From positions 1,984,001 through 2,048,000 of the forward strand of contig NZ_JACHNE010000001.1 in NCBI RefSeq assembly GCF_014205255.1: a DNA stretch of 64,000 bases, given 5' to 3'. This DNA is from Streptomyces caelestis (lineage in GTDB: Bacteria; Actinomycetota; Actinomycetes; Streptomycetales; Streptomycetaceae). Shown in pieces: positions 47,816 to 55,232 of the stretch (positions are counted from its first letter, which is position 1; the number at the start of each line of letters is the position of its first letter). A model generated the notes under the pieces. It was not told the DNA's origin. It worked only from the letters and a program-made list of their open reading frames with translations, and did not search any database. The position numbers and the translations under genes were made by a program.

Positions 47816-48060
47816 TGTGACTGGTCGAGATAGTTGTCACCGGCGGAGCCTGACGACCAGGCCCGATGCTCCGCTCTGGTCTCGGTAGTTGGCACCGTTT
47901 GGTCGTCGTTGTTGGCACCCGCTCATGCTGTTCGGCCCGCCCTGTCACCGGCACTCTGGTATTTCTGCCGGTCAGCAGCTTGAAGTACCTCGACAGTCGT
48001 GCCGACGAAGCGTCGGTGTCAGTCTCCGCGACCAGGTGTCATCTATCTCGACCAGTCACA
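47816..48060. mobile_element. 245-bp IS-end element, copy B
   Basis: This copy is identical over all 245 bases to copy A at 45711-45955 and in the same orientation, with the 18-bp perfect inverted ends TGTGACTGGTCGAGATAG. It is flanked by CCGGC on both sides (47811-47815 and 48061-48065), a 5-bp direct repeat consistent with target duplication. It sits 71 bases from the right end of the 3480-bp unit, so it inserted into that unit after the unit's own ends were in place, or with it. Confidence 0.87.
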
Positions 48061-48131
48061 CCGGCTCGCCACCAGAACGCTCAGCTCCGCCAAGTACAGC
48101 GCTCATCCGCCAACTAGCGCGCTCAGTCACA
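48061..48131. repeat. Right end of the 3480-bp unit with repeated sites
   Basis: Two copies of a CGCCAA...GCGCTCA-type motif (CGCCAAGTACAGCGCTCA and CGCCAACTAGCGCGCTCA) precede the terminal GTCACA. Such repeated motifs at the tips are typical of IS21-family ends. The terminal 13 bases match the left end at 44652. No gene is present in 47741-48176 apart from these elements. Confidence 0.7.
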
Positions 48132-48176
48132 CTCGACCAGCCAAAAACTGATCGAGGCAGAGGTTAAAACTCAAGC

Positions 48177-49337
48177 TTAGGGGGTGCCCATCGTCGAGCC
48201 GACGGTCCTCGAGCCGGTCGTCAGGAACGTCGTCGCGGGGAGGGAGCCGTCCGCCCGGCGCGCTCCGTACGCGCTGGTCGCGTCCGTCGACCTGAAGGGC
48301 GGGGTGGTGGCGCCGCTGTCCCAGTTGTTGCCGGTGGAGACGGTCGCGGAGCCCAGCTCGGCGGGGCCGCCCTTGTCGCCCACGGCGAGGTTCTTGCCGA
48401 GGCGGGCCTTGCCGGTGGCGAAGGAGAAGCCGTTGTGGGCGTTCGCGTACGCGGTGTTGCGGTTCAGTGCGATGGCGCCGGTGTTGGAGTTCTCGGTGAA
48501 GCCGTGCAGCGTGTTGCCCCAGGCGGCGTTGTCGTTGACGACATGGGCGACCGACGCTCCCCCGCCGCCCAGCTCGAAGCCGTTGCCGTTGCCCTCGAAG
48601 GCCGGGTCGTGCCAGTGGTTCTCGCCGTTGCCGAAGGCCCAGGAGTGCTCGATGGTGACCGGTGAGGAGAACTGCCAGAGGTCGAGGCCGTCGTCGGAGT
48701 TGTCGTACAGCCGGGCGCCGGTGATCCTGTTGCCCGTCCCGGAGCCGAACTTGACGGCGATGCCGTCGGCGTTCTGGCCGTGGTCGGCCGGGTCGTAGTT
48801 GCCGTGGCTGTCCAGGTTCTGCACCAGGTTGCCGGTGGTGCCGTCGCCGCGCAGGGTGAAGCCGGAGTCGCCGTTGTCCGCGGTGACGAGGTTCCTGAAG
48901 ACGCCACCGACGGAGGACGTGGCGACGAAGCCCTGGGCCGGTGAGTTGACGAAGGCGAGGTTCTCGACGGTCCAGTGGTCGCCGTGGAGGTCGGCGAGCC
49001 AGGAGCCGTCGGGCAGCTCGGAGCCGTCGATCCGGACCTTCTCGCTGCCGTACGCCCGCAGGGTGATACGCGCCGAACGGGTGCCGTCCGCCGTGGACTT
49101 GAGGGTCGCGGCCGGGTAGTAGGTGCCGCCGCGAACCTGGATGACGGTCCCCGCGGTGGCGTTCTTCACGGCTGCCTCGAGCTGGGCCGCGGTGGAGACG
49201 GTGACCGTCACCGAGGCGGCCTGCGCGCCGCCGCCGGAGAGCCCGAGGTAGACGCCGCCCGCCCCCGAGGCGCAGGCCACCGCGGCGGCGATGGCGAGCG
49301 TACGGGTCCTGCGGTGGCGTCCTGCGCTGAGCAGCAC
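48177..49337 (-). CDS. Secreted pectate lyase-like right-handed beta-helix protein (family PL9)
   Basis: The 386-residue protein begins with a twin-basic/hydrophobic signal (RRTRTLAIAAAVACASGAGG, cleavage likely after GAQA). The mature part has repeated beta-helix coils and the PL9 pattern: GQNADGIAVKFGSGTGNRITG, NSDDGLDLWQFSSPVTIEHSWAFGNG and FEGNGNGFELGG, with the catalytic Lys in VKFGSG. PL9 enzymes cleave polygalacturonate or rhamnogalacturonan by beta-elimination. I chose GTG 49337, with AGGAAAGGA upstream, over a longer frame reaching 49502. A candidate ECF-type promoter lies at 49412-49439. Confidence 0.85.
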   Translation of the reverse strand: MLLSAGRHRRTRTLAIAAAVACASGAGGVYLGLSGGGAQAASVTVTVSTAAQLEAAVKNATAGTVIQVRGGTYYPAATLKSTADGTRSARITLRAYGSEKVRIDGSELPDGSWLADLHGDHWTVENLAFVNSPAQGFVATSSVGGVFRNLVTADNGDSGFTLRGDGTTGNLVQNLDSHGNYDPADHGQNADGIAVKFGSGTGNRITGARLYDNSDDGLDLWQFSSPVTIEHSWAFGNGENHWHDPAFEGNGNGFELGGGGASVAHVVNDNAAWGNTLHGFTENSNTGAIALNRNTAYANAHNGFSFATGKARLGKNLAVGDKGGPAELGSATVSTGNNWDSGATTPPFRSTDATSAYGARRADGSLPATTFLTTGSRTVGSTMGTP

Positions 49338-49411
49338 GGAGCGTTCCTTTCCTGGGGAATGGGGACGGAAACGGTTCGGAGGGGCCCGCTCCGGTGCGTT
49401 TCCGACCAACA

Positions 49412-49439
49412 GTCGCCGCCGTGCCGCGAAAGGGTTGCC
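49412..49439 (-). promoter_or_regulatory. Candidate ECF-type promoter of the PL9 lyase gene
   Basis: On the minus strand GGCAACC (49433-49439) is followed after 15 bases by GGCGAC (49412-49417), about 75 bases upstream of the GTG at 49337. This repeats the motif upstream of the PL3 gene at 41147-41173. Confidence 0.45.
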
Positions 49440-49583
49440 GCCGTCACGTGCACCGGCGCGCCGACCTTCCGAAATTTTCGGAACCACCCGCCTCATGCAC
49501 ACCCGTTGACGCCCTGTCCCCGTGCGGTGAAACTCCGAGAGCCGCTATCCAACAGAATCCCCCAGACTTCGACAGGAAGTGTC

Positions 49584-51803
49584 ATGCGCCCCCGCACGCT
49601 CCTGCTGCCGTTCCTGGCCCTGACCGGCCTTCTCCTGACCCTGCTCACGGCGCCACCCAGCACCGCGGACCCCGGAGCCCCACCCGTGAAGCACTCCAAG
49701 TACGCCGGCTACCTCTTCGCCTACTTCACGGGCGAGGGCACCGCCGACGGCGAGCAGATCCGTTACGCCCTCAGCCGGGGCAACGACGCGCTGCACTGGC
49801 GTGAGCTGAACGCCGGCAAGCCGGTCCTGACGTCGACGATCGGCGAGAAGGGCCTGCGCGACCCGTTCGTGATCCGCTCCCCCGAGGGCGACAAGTTCTA
49901 TCTGATCGCCACCGACCTGCGGATGTACAAGAACTCCAGCGGCAGCTGGGACCAGGTCCAGCGGCACGGCAGCAAGTCGATCATGGTCTGGGAGTCCACC
50001 GACCTGGTCAACTGGACCGACCAGCGCCTGGTGAAGGTCTCCCCGGACAACGCGGGCAACACCTGGGCCCCGGAGGCCTACTGGGACGACGAGCTCGGTG
50101 AGTACGTCGTCTTCTGGGCGTCGAAGCTGTACGCCGACGACGACCCGGACCACAAGGGCAACACGTACAACAAGATGATGTACGCGACGACCAAGGACTT
50201 CCGCACCTTCAGCGAGCCGAAGATCTGGAACGACCCCGGCTACTCGGTGATCGACTCCACGGTCGTGAAGTACAAGGACGAGTACTACCGCTACACCAAG
50301 GACGAGCGGGACCCCAGCTCCTCCAGCCCCTGCTCGAAGTTCATCACCGGTGAGAAGTCGACGTCCCTGACCTCGACCACGTACGGCTTCGTGGCCGACT
50401 GCATCGGCAAGGGCGCGATGGACCGCGGTGAGGGCCCGACGGTGTTCAAGTCGAACACCGAGAAGAAGTGGTACCTGTTCATCGACGAGTACGGCGGCCG
50501 CGGCTACATCCCGTTCGAGACCACCGACCTCGCCTCGGGCAAGTGGACCCCGTCCACGGACTACCAGCTCCCGGCGAGCCCCCGGCACGGCACGGTCCTC
50601 CCGGTGACGCAGGCGGAGTACGACCGGCTGCTGGCCGCGTACCCCTCCAGCCCCACGTCCGTGGTGGACGCGACGGCGAAGGGCCAGAAGGGGTACGCGA
50701 TCGTCACCGAGAGCGCCTCGAAGGTGGTCCTGCCGATGGAGCCCGACGCGGAGCTGTCGCGGCTGGCCCCGAAGCTGTGGGTCGGTGCGGGCGCCACGCT
50801 GAGCCCGAAGTCCGGCACCCGGCGCGACTTCCGCACGCCGCAGAAGTACACCGTGACAGCGGCCGACGGCACCAAGCGCACCTGGACGGTCGAGGCGGCC
50901 CGCACCCGCAGCCCCATGCTGCCCGGCCTGAACGCCGACCCCGACGTCCACTACCTCGACGGCAGATACTGGGTTTACCCCACCACCGACGGCTTCCAGG
51001 GCTGGAGCGGCACCAAGTTCAAGGCGTACTCGTCGAAGGACCTGGTCCACTGGAAGGACCACGGCGTCATCGTCGACCTCGGGCCTGATGTGACCTGGGC
51101 CGACAAGTACGCCTGGGCGCCCGCGATCGCCGAGCGGAACGGCAAGTACTACTTCTACTTCTGCGCCGAGCAGCAGATCGGCGTGGCGGTGGCCGACTCC
51201 CCCGCCGGCCCCTTCAAGGACGCGCTCGGCAAGCCGCTGGTCGCCAAGGGCGGGACGCTCAAGGGCCAGATGATCGACCCGTCGGTCTTCACGGACGACG
51301 ACGGCCAGGCGTACCTGTACTGGGGCAACGGACGCGGGTACGTCGTTCCGCTGGGCGACGACATGGTGTCCTTCGACGCGTCGAAGGTGCGGGACATCAC
51401 CCCGGACAACTTCCGCGAGGGCTCCTTCGTGATCAAGCGGAAGGGCACGTACTACTTCATGTGGTCGGAGGACGACACCCGCAGCGAGAACTACCACGTG
51501 GCGTACGCGACGGGACCGTCCCCGCTCGGCCCGTGGACCAAGCGCGGGACGATCCTGCAGAAGCGGCCCGAGTACGGCATCCTCGGCACCGGTCACCACT
51601 CGGTGGTGAACACCCCCGGCACCGACGACTGGTACGTGGTCTACCACCGCTTCGCCCTCAACGGCCCCGGCAGGCCCGGCGGCGACGGCATGCACCGCGA
51701 GACCACCATCGACCGCATGGAGTTCGCGGCCGACGGCAGCATCAAGCCGGTGGTGCCGACGCTGGAGTCGGTGAAGCCGGTACGGACGAAGGAGAGTGAC
51801 TAA
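49584..51803 (+). CDS. Secreted enzyme with two GH43-type five-blade beta-propeller domains
   Basis: The 739-residue protein has a signal peptide (LLLPFLALTGLLLTLLTAPPSTADP) and two glycoside hydrolase family 43-like units. The first (about residues 45-360) has EKGLRDPFVIRSPEGDKFYLIATDL, the DxxxW pattern and RGEGPTVFKSN. A short linker domain (about 360-445) follows. The second starts MLPGLNADPDVHYLDGRYWVYPTTDG and has the catalytic Asp in KGQMIDPSVF and Glu in FREGSFVIKRKGTYYFMWSE. Activity on arabinan or arabinoxylan side chains is expected. ATG 49584 follows CAGGAAGTGTC. It is divergent from the PL9 gene. Confidence 0.87.
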   Translation: MRPRTLLLPFLALTGLLLTLLTAPPSTADPGAPPVKHSKYAGYLFAYFTGEGTADGEQIRYALSRGNDALHWRELNAGKPVLTSTIGEKGLRDPFVIRSPEGDKFYLIATDLRMYKNSSGSWDQVQRHGSKSIMVWESTDLVNWTDQRLVKVSPDNAGNTWAPEAYWDDELGEYVVFWASKLYADDDPDHKGNTYNKMMYATTKDFRTFSEPKIWNDPGYSVIDSTVVKYKDEYYRYTKDERDPSSSSPCSKFITGEKSTSLTSTTYGFVADCIGKGAMDRGEGPTVFKSNTEKKWYLFIDEYGGRGYIPFETTDLASGKWTPSTDYQLPASPRHGTVLPVTQAEYDRLLAAYPSSPTSVVDATAKGQKGYAIVTESASKVVLPMEPDAELSRLAPKLWVGAGATLSPKSGTRRDFRTPQKYTVTAADGTKRTWTVEAARTRSPMLPGLNADPDVHYLDGRYWVYPTTDGFQGWSGTKFKAYSSKDLVHWKDHGVIVDLGPDVTWADKYAWAPAIAERNGKYYFYFCAEQQIGVAVADSPAGPFKDALGKPLVAKGGTLKGQMIDPSVFTDDDGQAYLYWGNGRGYVVPLGDDMVSFDASKVRDITPDNFREGSFVIKRKGTYYFMWSEDDTRSENYHVAYATGPSPLGPWTKRGTILQKRPEYGILGTGHHSVVNTPGTDDWYVVYHRFALNGPGRPGGDGMHRETTIDRMEFAADGSIKPVVPTLESVKPVRTKESD

Positions 51804-52597
51804 CCGACGAAGTACGTCGGGTTGGGCAGCTTGTAGGTCCTGTCGGCGTAGCCGCCCTCGAGGTCCGAGTACTGGTCACCGAAGTTGGCGATGATCTCGT
51901 ACCCGAGGTCCTTCTCGATGTGCCGACGGGTGCCGGACTTGTACTGCACGGTGGTGCAGGTCCAGGCGCCCGGCGTGGCGCAACCGCTCAGGTACGAGGG
52001 CGGGTTCGCGGTGTTCTTGAGGAACATGTGGTCGGCGTCGAGGTTCACCTCGGCGCCGACCTTCTTCAGGTTCTCGACCGCTGCGGAGCGCTGCGCCTCG
52101 CTCAGGCCCGAGTTGTAGAAGACCTCGACGCCCTTCTTCTCGGCGTACCGCACCAGCTCGGGGCTGCCGAAGACGGCCGGGCGGTCGGCCTTGTTGACGT
52201 AGGCCGCCCAAGTGGCCGAGTTGTAGGTGTAGTTGTTGCGCTTCTCGTAGTCCAGGCTGAGCAGCAGCGTGTCGTCGATGTCGAAGACGACGGCGGGCTT
52301 CTCGCCCTTGTGCCGCGCCGTGCGGGCGGCCTGGTCGATGTACTTTCTCGCGGACGCGTCGAGGCGCGCGAGGTCCTTGGCGTAGGGGCTGTCGGCGGAC
52401 GCCTGGTAGACGCCGTTCGCGTCTGCCGTGGTGCCGTAGTAGCTGTCGATGTCCTTGACCAGGAGCCCGATGTTGTAGGGCTCGTGCGTGGAGTTGGCCG
52501 TGGACTGACCGGCGGTGGCCGCGCCGGCGCCGTAGAGGGCGGCGCCGGCGACGGCACAGGCCGTGGCGACGGCCGCGATACGCAGTGACTTATGCAT
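51800..52597 (-). CDS. Secreted HAD-superfamily class B-type acid phosphatase
   Basis: The 265-residue protein has a signal peptide (LRIAAVATACAVAGAALYGAGAATAGQ) and the class B acid phosphatase fold: the nucleophile pair in VVFDIDDTLLLSLDYE (DxDxT), the Thr/Ser motif in VEVFYNSGLSEAQR, a later Lys in TRRHIEKDLGYEIIANFGDQYSDLEGGY with the acidic motif. It would release phosphate outside the cell. The ATG at 52597 is used. An upstream in-frame ORF (from 52756) has no signal peptide and looks like a remnant. Its end abuts the GH43 gene (convergent, with a 4-base overlap at 51800-51803). Confidence 0.87.
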   Translation of the reverse strand: MHKSLRIAAVATACAVAGAALYGAGAATAGQSTANSTHEPYNIGLLVKDIDSYYGTTADANGVYQASADSPYAKDLARLDASARKYIDQAARTARHKGEKPAVVFDIDDTLLLSLDYEKRNNYTYNSATWAAYVNKADRPAVFGSPELVRYAEKKGVEVFYNSGLSEAQRSAAVENLKKVGAEVNLDADHMFLKNTANPPSYLSGCATPGAWTCTTVQYKSGTRRHIEKDLGYEIIANFGDQYSDLEGGYADRTYKLPNPTYFVG

Positions 52598-52801
52598 GAC
52601 AGGTCTTCTACGCGCGTCACCCGCCTGGGCGCCAGGCCCTTTACCCGATCGAGACCTTGAGTGGGCCATAAAACGGGTCAGGCGGCGGGCGTAGCCGTCG
52701 ACGTCCAGCAGGTCGGTGACCTGCTGTCCGAGCGTGCCGTCGTCGGCGTTGTTCACTGGTGGAACCAGTGGGGGGGGGTGGAGCCGGGGATCGAGCGGGG
52801 T
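52598..52801. other. Gap upstream of the phosphatase with a palindrome and a G tract
   Basis: CACTGGT at 52755-52761 pairs with ACCAGTG at 52765-52771 around GGA, a candidate regulator site. A run of nine G follows at 52771-52778. An ORF of about 53 residues on the minus strand (52598-52756, NNADDGTLGQQVTDLL) is open and in frame with the phosphatase but unrelated to it. It could be a remnant of another gene. I do not recognise it. Confidence 0.45.
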
Positions 52802-53965
52802 TCACAGGACGGAGTCGAGCCATGTGAAGACCTCGTCCTGCATGCGGTCGACGAAGACGTGGCCGAGGTCGGGCCAGGTCTTGAGGTGCAACCGCTCCTC
52901 GGCGTGGCGCGAACGCCAGACGGCGCGCAGCTTGTCGTGGGCCACCCGTACGCCGTCGGCGGGGAAGAGGGTGTCCAGCGCGCCGCTGAAGAAGAGCATC
53001 GGCCTGGGTGCGGCGATGCCCGCCACGTCGGGGAAGTCGAGGAACCGGGGCAGGCCCGGGTGGAGCATGTAGTACGACGACTGCCCGCGCAGCGTGTTGT
53101 TGCCGGGCACCATCATTTCCTTCAGGCCGGTCATCCAGCACACGCTCGCGGCAGCGGCGACGTCGTCGCTGAGCGCGGCGGTCTGCCAGGCCCGGTAGGC
53201 GCCCATGGAGAACCCGACGGCCGCGACCCGGCGGGCGTCCACGCGGTCGAGGCCGGCCAGGAACCCGGCGGCGCGGGCGTCCTCGCGTGCCATGAGTCCG
53301 GCGAGTGAGGAGCCGAGGTGGTAGAAGTTGGAGGCGAGGGCCTGCTGTTGGTCGTAGGCGAGCGGGCCCCGGTCACCCCAGCCGAGGGCGTCCAGGCACA
53401 GCACGACATAGCCGCGCCGGGCCAGTTCGTCGCCGACGAACCGGCCGCTGAAGTACTTGTCCGCCCAGGCCTGCGCGGAGGCGAGGCGTGTGTCGTCGTA
53501 CCAGGGGCGGACCAGTTTCTCCTTCCCGATGTCGAACCTGGCCCCGTGGTCGTGGAGGAGGAGAACGGCCGGGAAGGGGCCGGTGCCGTGCGGGGTGAGC
53601 AGGGCGCCGCGGACGCGTTCGTGTCCCGTCAGTGACAAGGTCACCAACTCACGTGTGTATCCGTCCCCTTGGGGGCCGGCGGTGAAGTGGGGGGCGTACG
53701 GCGTCCCGTGCTGCCGGTCCACGAGGAGGTGTTCCTCGACCACGGCCCGGGCGGTGCGCCGCCAGGCCCTGAAGTCGCGGATCGGCGAGGTGCCCCAGGC
53801 CAGGGGGAAGCGCAGCCCTTCCTTCAGGGCCGGGTGGAAGTCGGGCAGGTTGCCGCCCACCAGCTCGCCGGCCCGTGCGGTTGCGGCGCCACCGCCCCCG
53901 AGGAGTGCCGCCGTCGCGGCCCCCGCGACGAACGTCCGGCGGCCCAGGGGGTCACGGCTGTCCAT
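52802..53965 (-). CDS. Secreted alpha/beta-hydrolase (dienelactone hydrolase/acetyl-esterase type)
   Basis: The 387-residue protein starts with a twin-arginine-type signal (RRTFVAGAATAALLGGGGAATARAG). The mature enzyme has an alpha/beta-hydrolase core: AVLLLHDHGARF oxyanion region, CLDALGWGDRG, the Ser nucleophile in AVGFSMGAYRAWQ, an Asp region in FFSGALDTLFPADG and His in PDLGHVFVDRM. In this locus a role in removing acetyl or feruloyl groups from pectin fragments is likely but not shown. It starts 13 bases inside the PL1 gene end (overlap 53952-53965), so it is coupled to that gene. Confidence 0.83.
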   Translation of the reverse strand: MDSRDPLGRRTFVAGAATAALLGGGGAATARAGELVGGNLPDFHPALKEGLRFPLAWGTSPIRDFRAWRRTARAVVEEHLLVDRQHGTPYAPHFTAGPQGDGYTRELVTLSLTGHERVRGALLTPHGTGPFPAVLLLHDHGARFDIGKEKLVRPWYDDTRLASAQAWADKYFSGRFVGDELARRGYVVLCLDALGWGDRGPLAYDQQQALASNFYHLGSSLAGLMAREDARAAGFLAGLDRVDARRVAAVGFSMGAYRAWQTAALSDDVAAAASVCWMTGLKEMMVPGNNTLRGQSSYYMLHPGLPRFLDFPDVAGIAAPRPMLFFSGALDTLFPADGVRVAHDKLRAVWRSRHAEERLHLKTWPDLGHVFVDRMQDEVFTWLDSVL

Positions 53966-55232
53966 ACGACCTCCCGGTGCCGGAATGACCGAGGACGTGG
54001 CGCTCGACCGCCGACCGGGACGTGAGGGGCCGGTAGGCGTAGACGTCGGCGGGATCCCAGCCGGCCTCGTCGGCGAGACCGAGGCCGCTCGCGACCGCGT
54101 TCAGGCGGGCGGGGCGGCCGTTGAACCAGGAGCCGGTGTCCTGGAAGCGCTCGCCGCCGTAGTCCGCGACCGCGAGGGCCGGGGATCCCTTCGGGAACGT
54201 GAGGACGTTGCGCTCGGAGAAGATCGCTGACTCCACGCCGACGCCCAGGGCGTAGCGGGTGGCGGCCGCCCGGCCCCGGTACACGTTGTTGACGACGTGC
54301 ACCTGCCCGAAGCGGACCCGGGGGGCGCGCTGCACGATGTCGGTGAACAGGTTGCGGACGAAGGTCACCTTGAGATGCCCGCGGTCCCGGTCGCCGCGCC
54401 CGTCCCCCGATCCGATGAGGATCGCCTTGTCGTGGCCGGTGAACCGGCTGTCGGAGACGGTGACGAAGTCGGAGCCGTCCTCGATGTCCAGCAGTCCGTC
54501 GTGCCGTTGCACCCGCTCGCCGTGGAAGCCGAGGGGTGCCCGGCGGTCGGGGAACCGGCCGTCGGTGAAAGTGCAGTGGTCGATCCAGATGTGCTTGCCG
54601 GTGATCACGGTCAGCGCGTCGAAGCGGGCGTCCCAGCTGCCCCGTGTGCCGTCGCCCGGGGACCAGGTGGTGAAGTGGTCGACGGGCGCCTCCAGGTGCA
54701 GGTTCCGCACGATGATGTTGCTGCCGGTGTTGACCGTCAGGAACACCCCGAGCAGCCGGGCGTCGCGGCCGACGCCGACGAGGGTCGTGTTGCTCGGCAC
54801 GGTGAGCTGGATCTGCGCCTTCTCCTTGTTCGACCCGGTCTGGCGCAGCTGCCGTTGCTGCTTGCAGTAGTCGTAGCGGGTGTCGGACCAGACGGCGCCG
54901 CCCTCGCCGAAGCAGGACATGTACTTGCCCAGGTCGTATCCGGGCGCGTAGTCCTGCTCGCCGAGCAGGGAACCGTCGTCCGCCTCGTGCCCGGAGATGT
55001 CACCGGCGACCCGGATGACCTTGGGCGCGGTGGGGGCTCCGTCGTTCGCCAGGGCCTGCTTGAGCTCGGCGCGGGTGTCCACCGTCCAGGTCGTACCGCC
55101 CGCCCCGCCGGTGGTTCCGGAGCCGGTGGAGGCCCAGCCGACGGGGGCGCGTTCGGCGGCGGAGGCCGGCGAGGCCGGCGAGGCCGGCCAGAGCAGGCAG
55201 AGACCGAGGAGGAGAACCGCGGCCCTACGCAT
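53952..55232 (-). CDS. Secreted pectate lyase, family PL1
   Basis: The 426-residue protein has a signal peptide with the repeated SPASPASPASA stretch (from a 9-bp tandem repeat), then the PL1 domain. It starts GWASTGSGTTGGAGGTTWTVDT and has TVPSNTTLVGVGRDARLLG, FDALTVITGKHIWIDHCTFTDG (the vWiDH motif), and the catalytic Arg in IVQRAPRVRFGQVHVVNNVY. PL1 enzymes cut polygalacturonate with Ca2+. It overlaps the upstream pectin methylesterase gene by 8 bases and the downstream esterase gene by 14, so these belong to one transcript. Confidence 0.9.
   Translation of the reverse strand: MRRAAVLLLGLCLLWPASPASPASAAERAPVGWASTGSGTTGGAGGTTWTVDTRAELKQALANDGAPTAPKVIRVAGDISGHEADDGSLLGEQDYAPGYDLGKYMSCFGEGGAVWSDTRYDYCKQQRQLRQTGSNKEKAQIQLTVPSNTTLVGVGRDARLLGVFLTVNTGSNIIVRNLHLEAPVDHFTTWSPGDGTRGSWDARFDALTVITGKHIWIDHCTFTDGRFPDRRAPLGFHGERVQRHDGLLDIEDGSDFVTVSDSRFTGHDKAILIGSGDGRGDRDRGHLKVTFVRNLFTDIVQRAPRVRFGQVHVVNNVYRGRAAATRYALGVGVESAIFSERNVLTFPKGSPALAVADYGGERFQDTGSWFNGRPARLNAVASGLGLADEAGWDPADVYAYRPLTSRSAVERHVLGHSGTGRSYGQP

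Larger units (their letters stand above)
44652..48131. mobile_element. 3480-bp transposon-like unit with inverted ends and 5-bp target duplication
   Basis: The left end starts TGTGACTGAGCGC (44652-44664) and the right end is its exact complement GCGCTCAGTCACA (48119-48131). Beyond this, AGTTGGCG follows on the left and CGCCAACT precedes on the right, so about 21 of 24 positions match. CTCGA flanks both sides (44647-44651 and 48132-48136). Repeats of TTGGCGGA/TGAGCG occur inside the right end, a pattern typical of IS21-family ends. The unit contains an AAA-ATPase pseudogene, a dioxygenase gene, an AraC gene and two 245-bp IS-end elements, but no transposase gene. Confidence 0.72.

Noticed and set aside
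45711..48060. Classical composite transposon formed by copies A and B moving as one unit
   Set aside because: The outer flanks (TCGGG before A, CCGGC after B) do not match, so there is no target duplication for an A-to-B unit. B alone has one. The bracket structure is real but co-movement is unproven.
52602..52756. Small gene upstream of the phosphatase
   Set aside because: No ribosome site, no recognisable family, and it is in frame with the phosphatase but not part of it. Listed only as a possible remnant.
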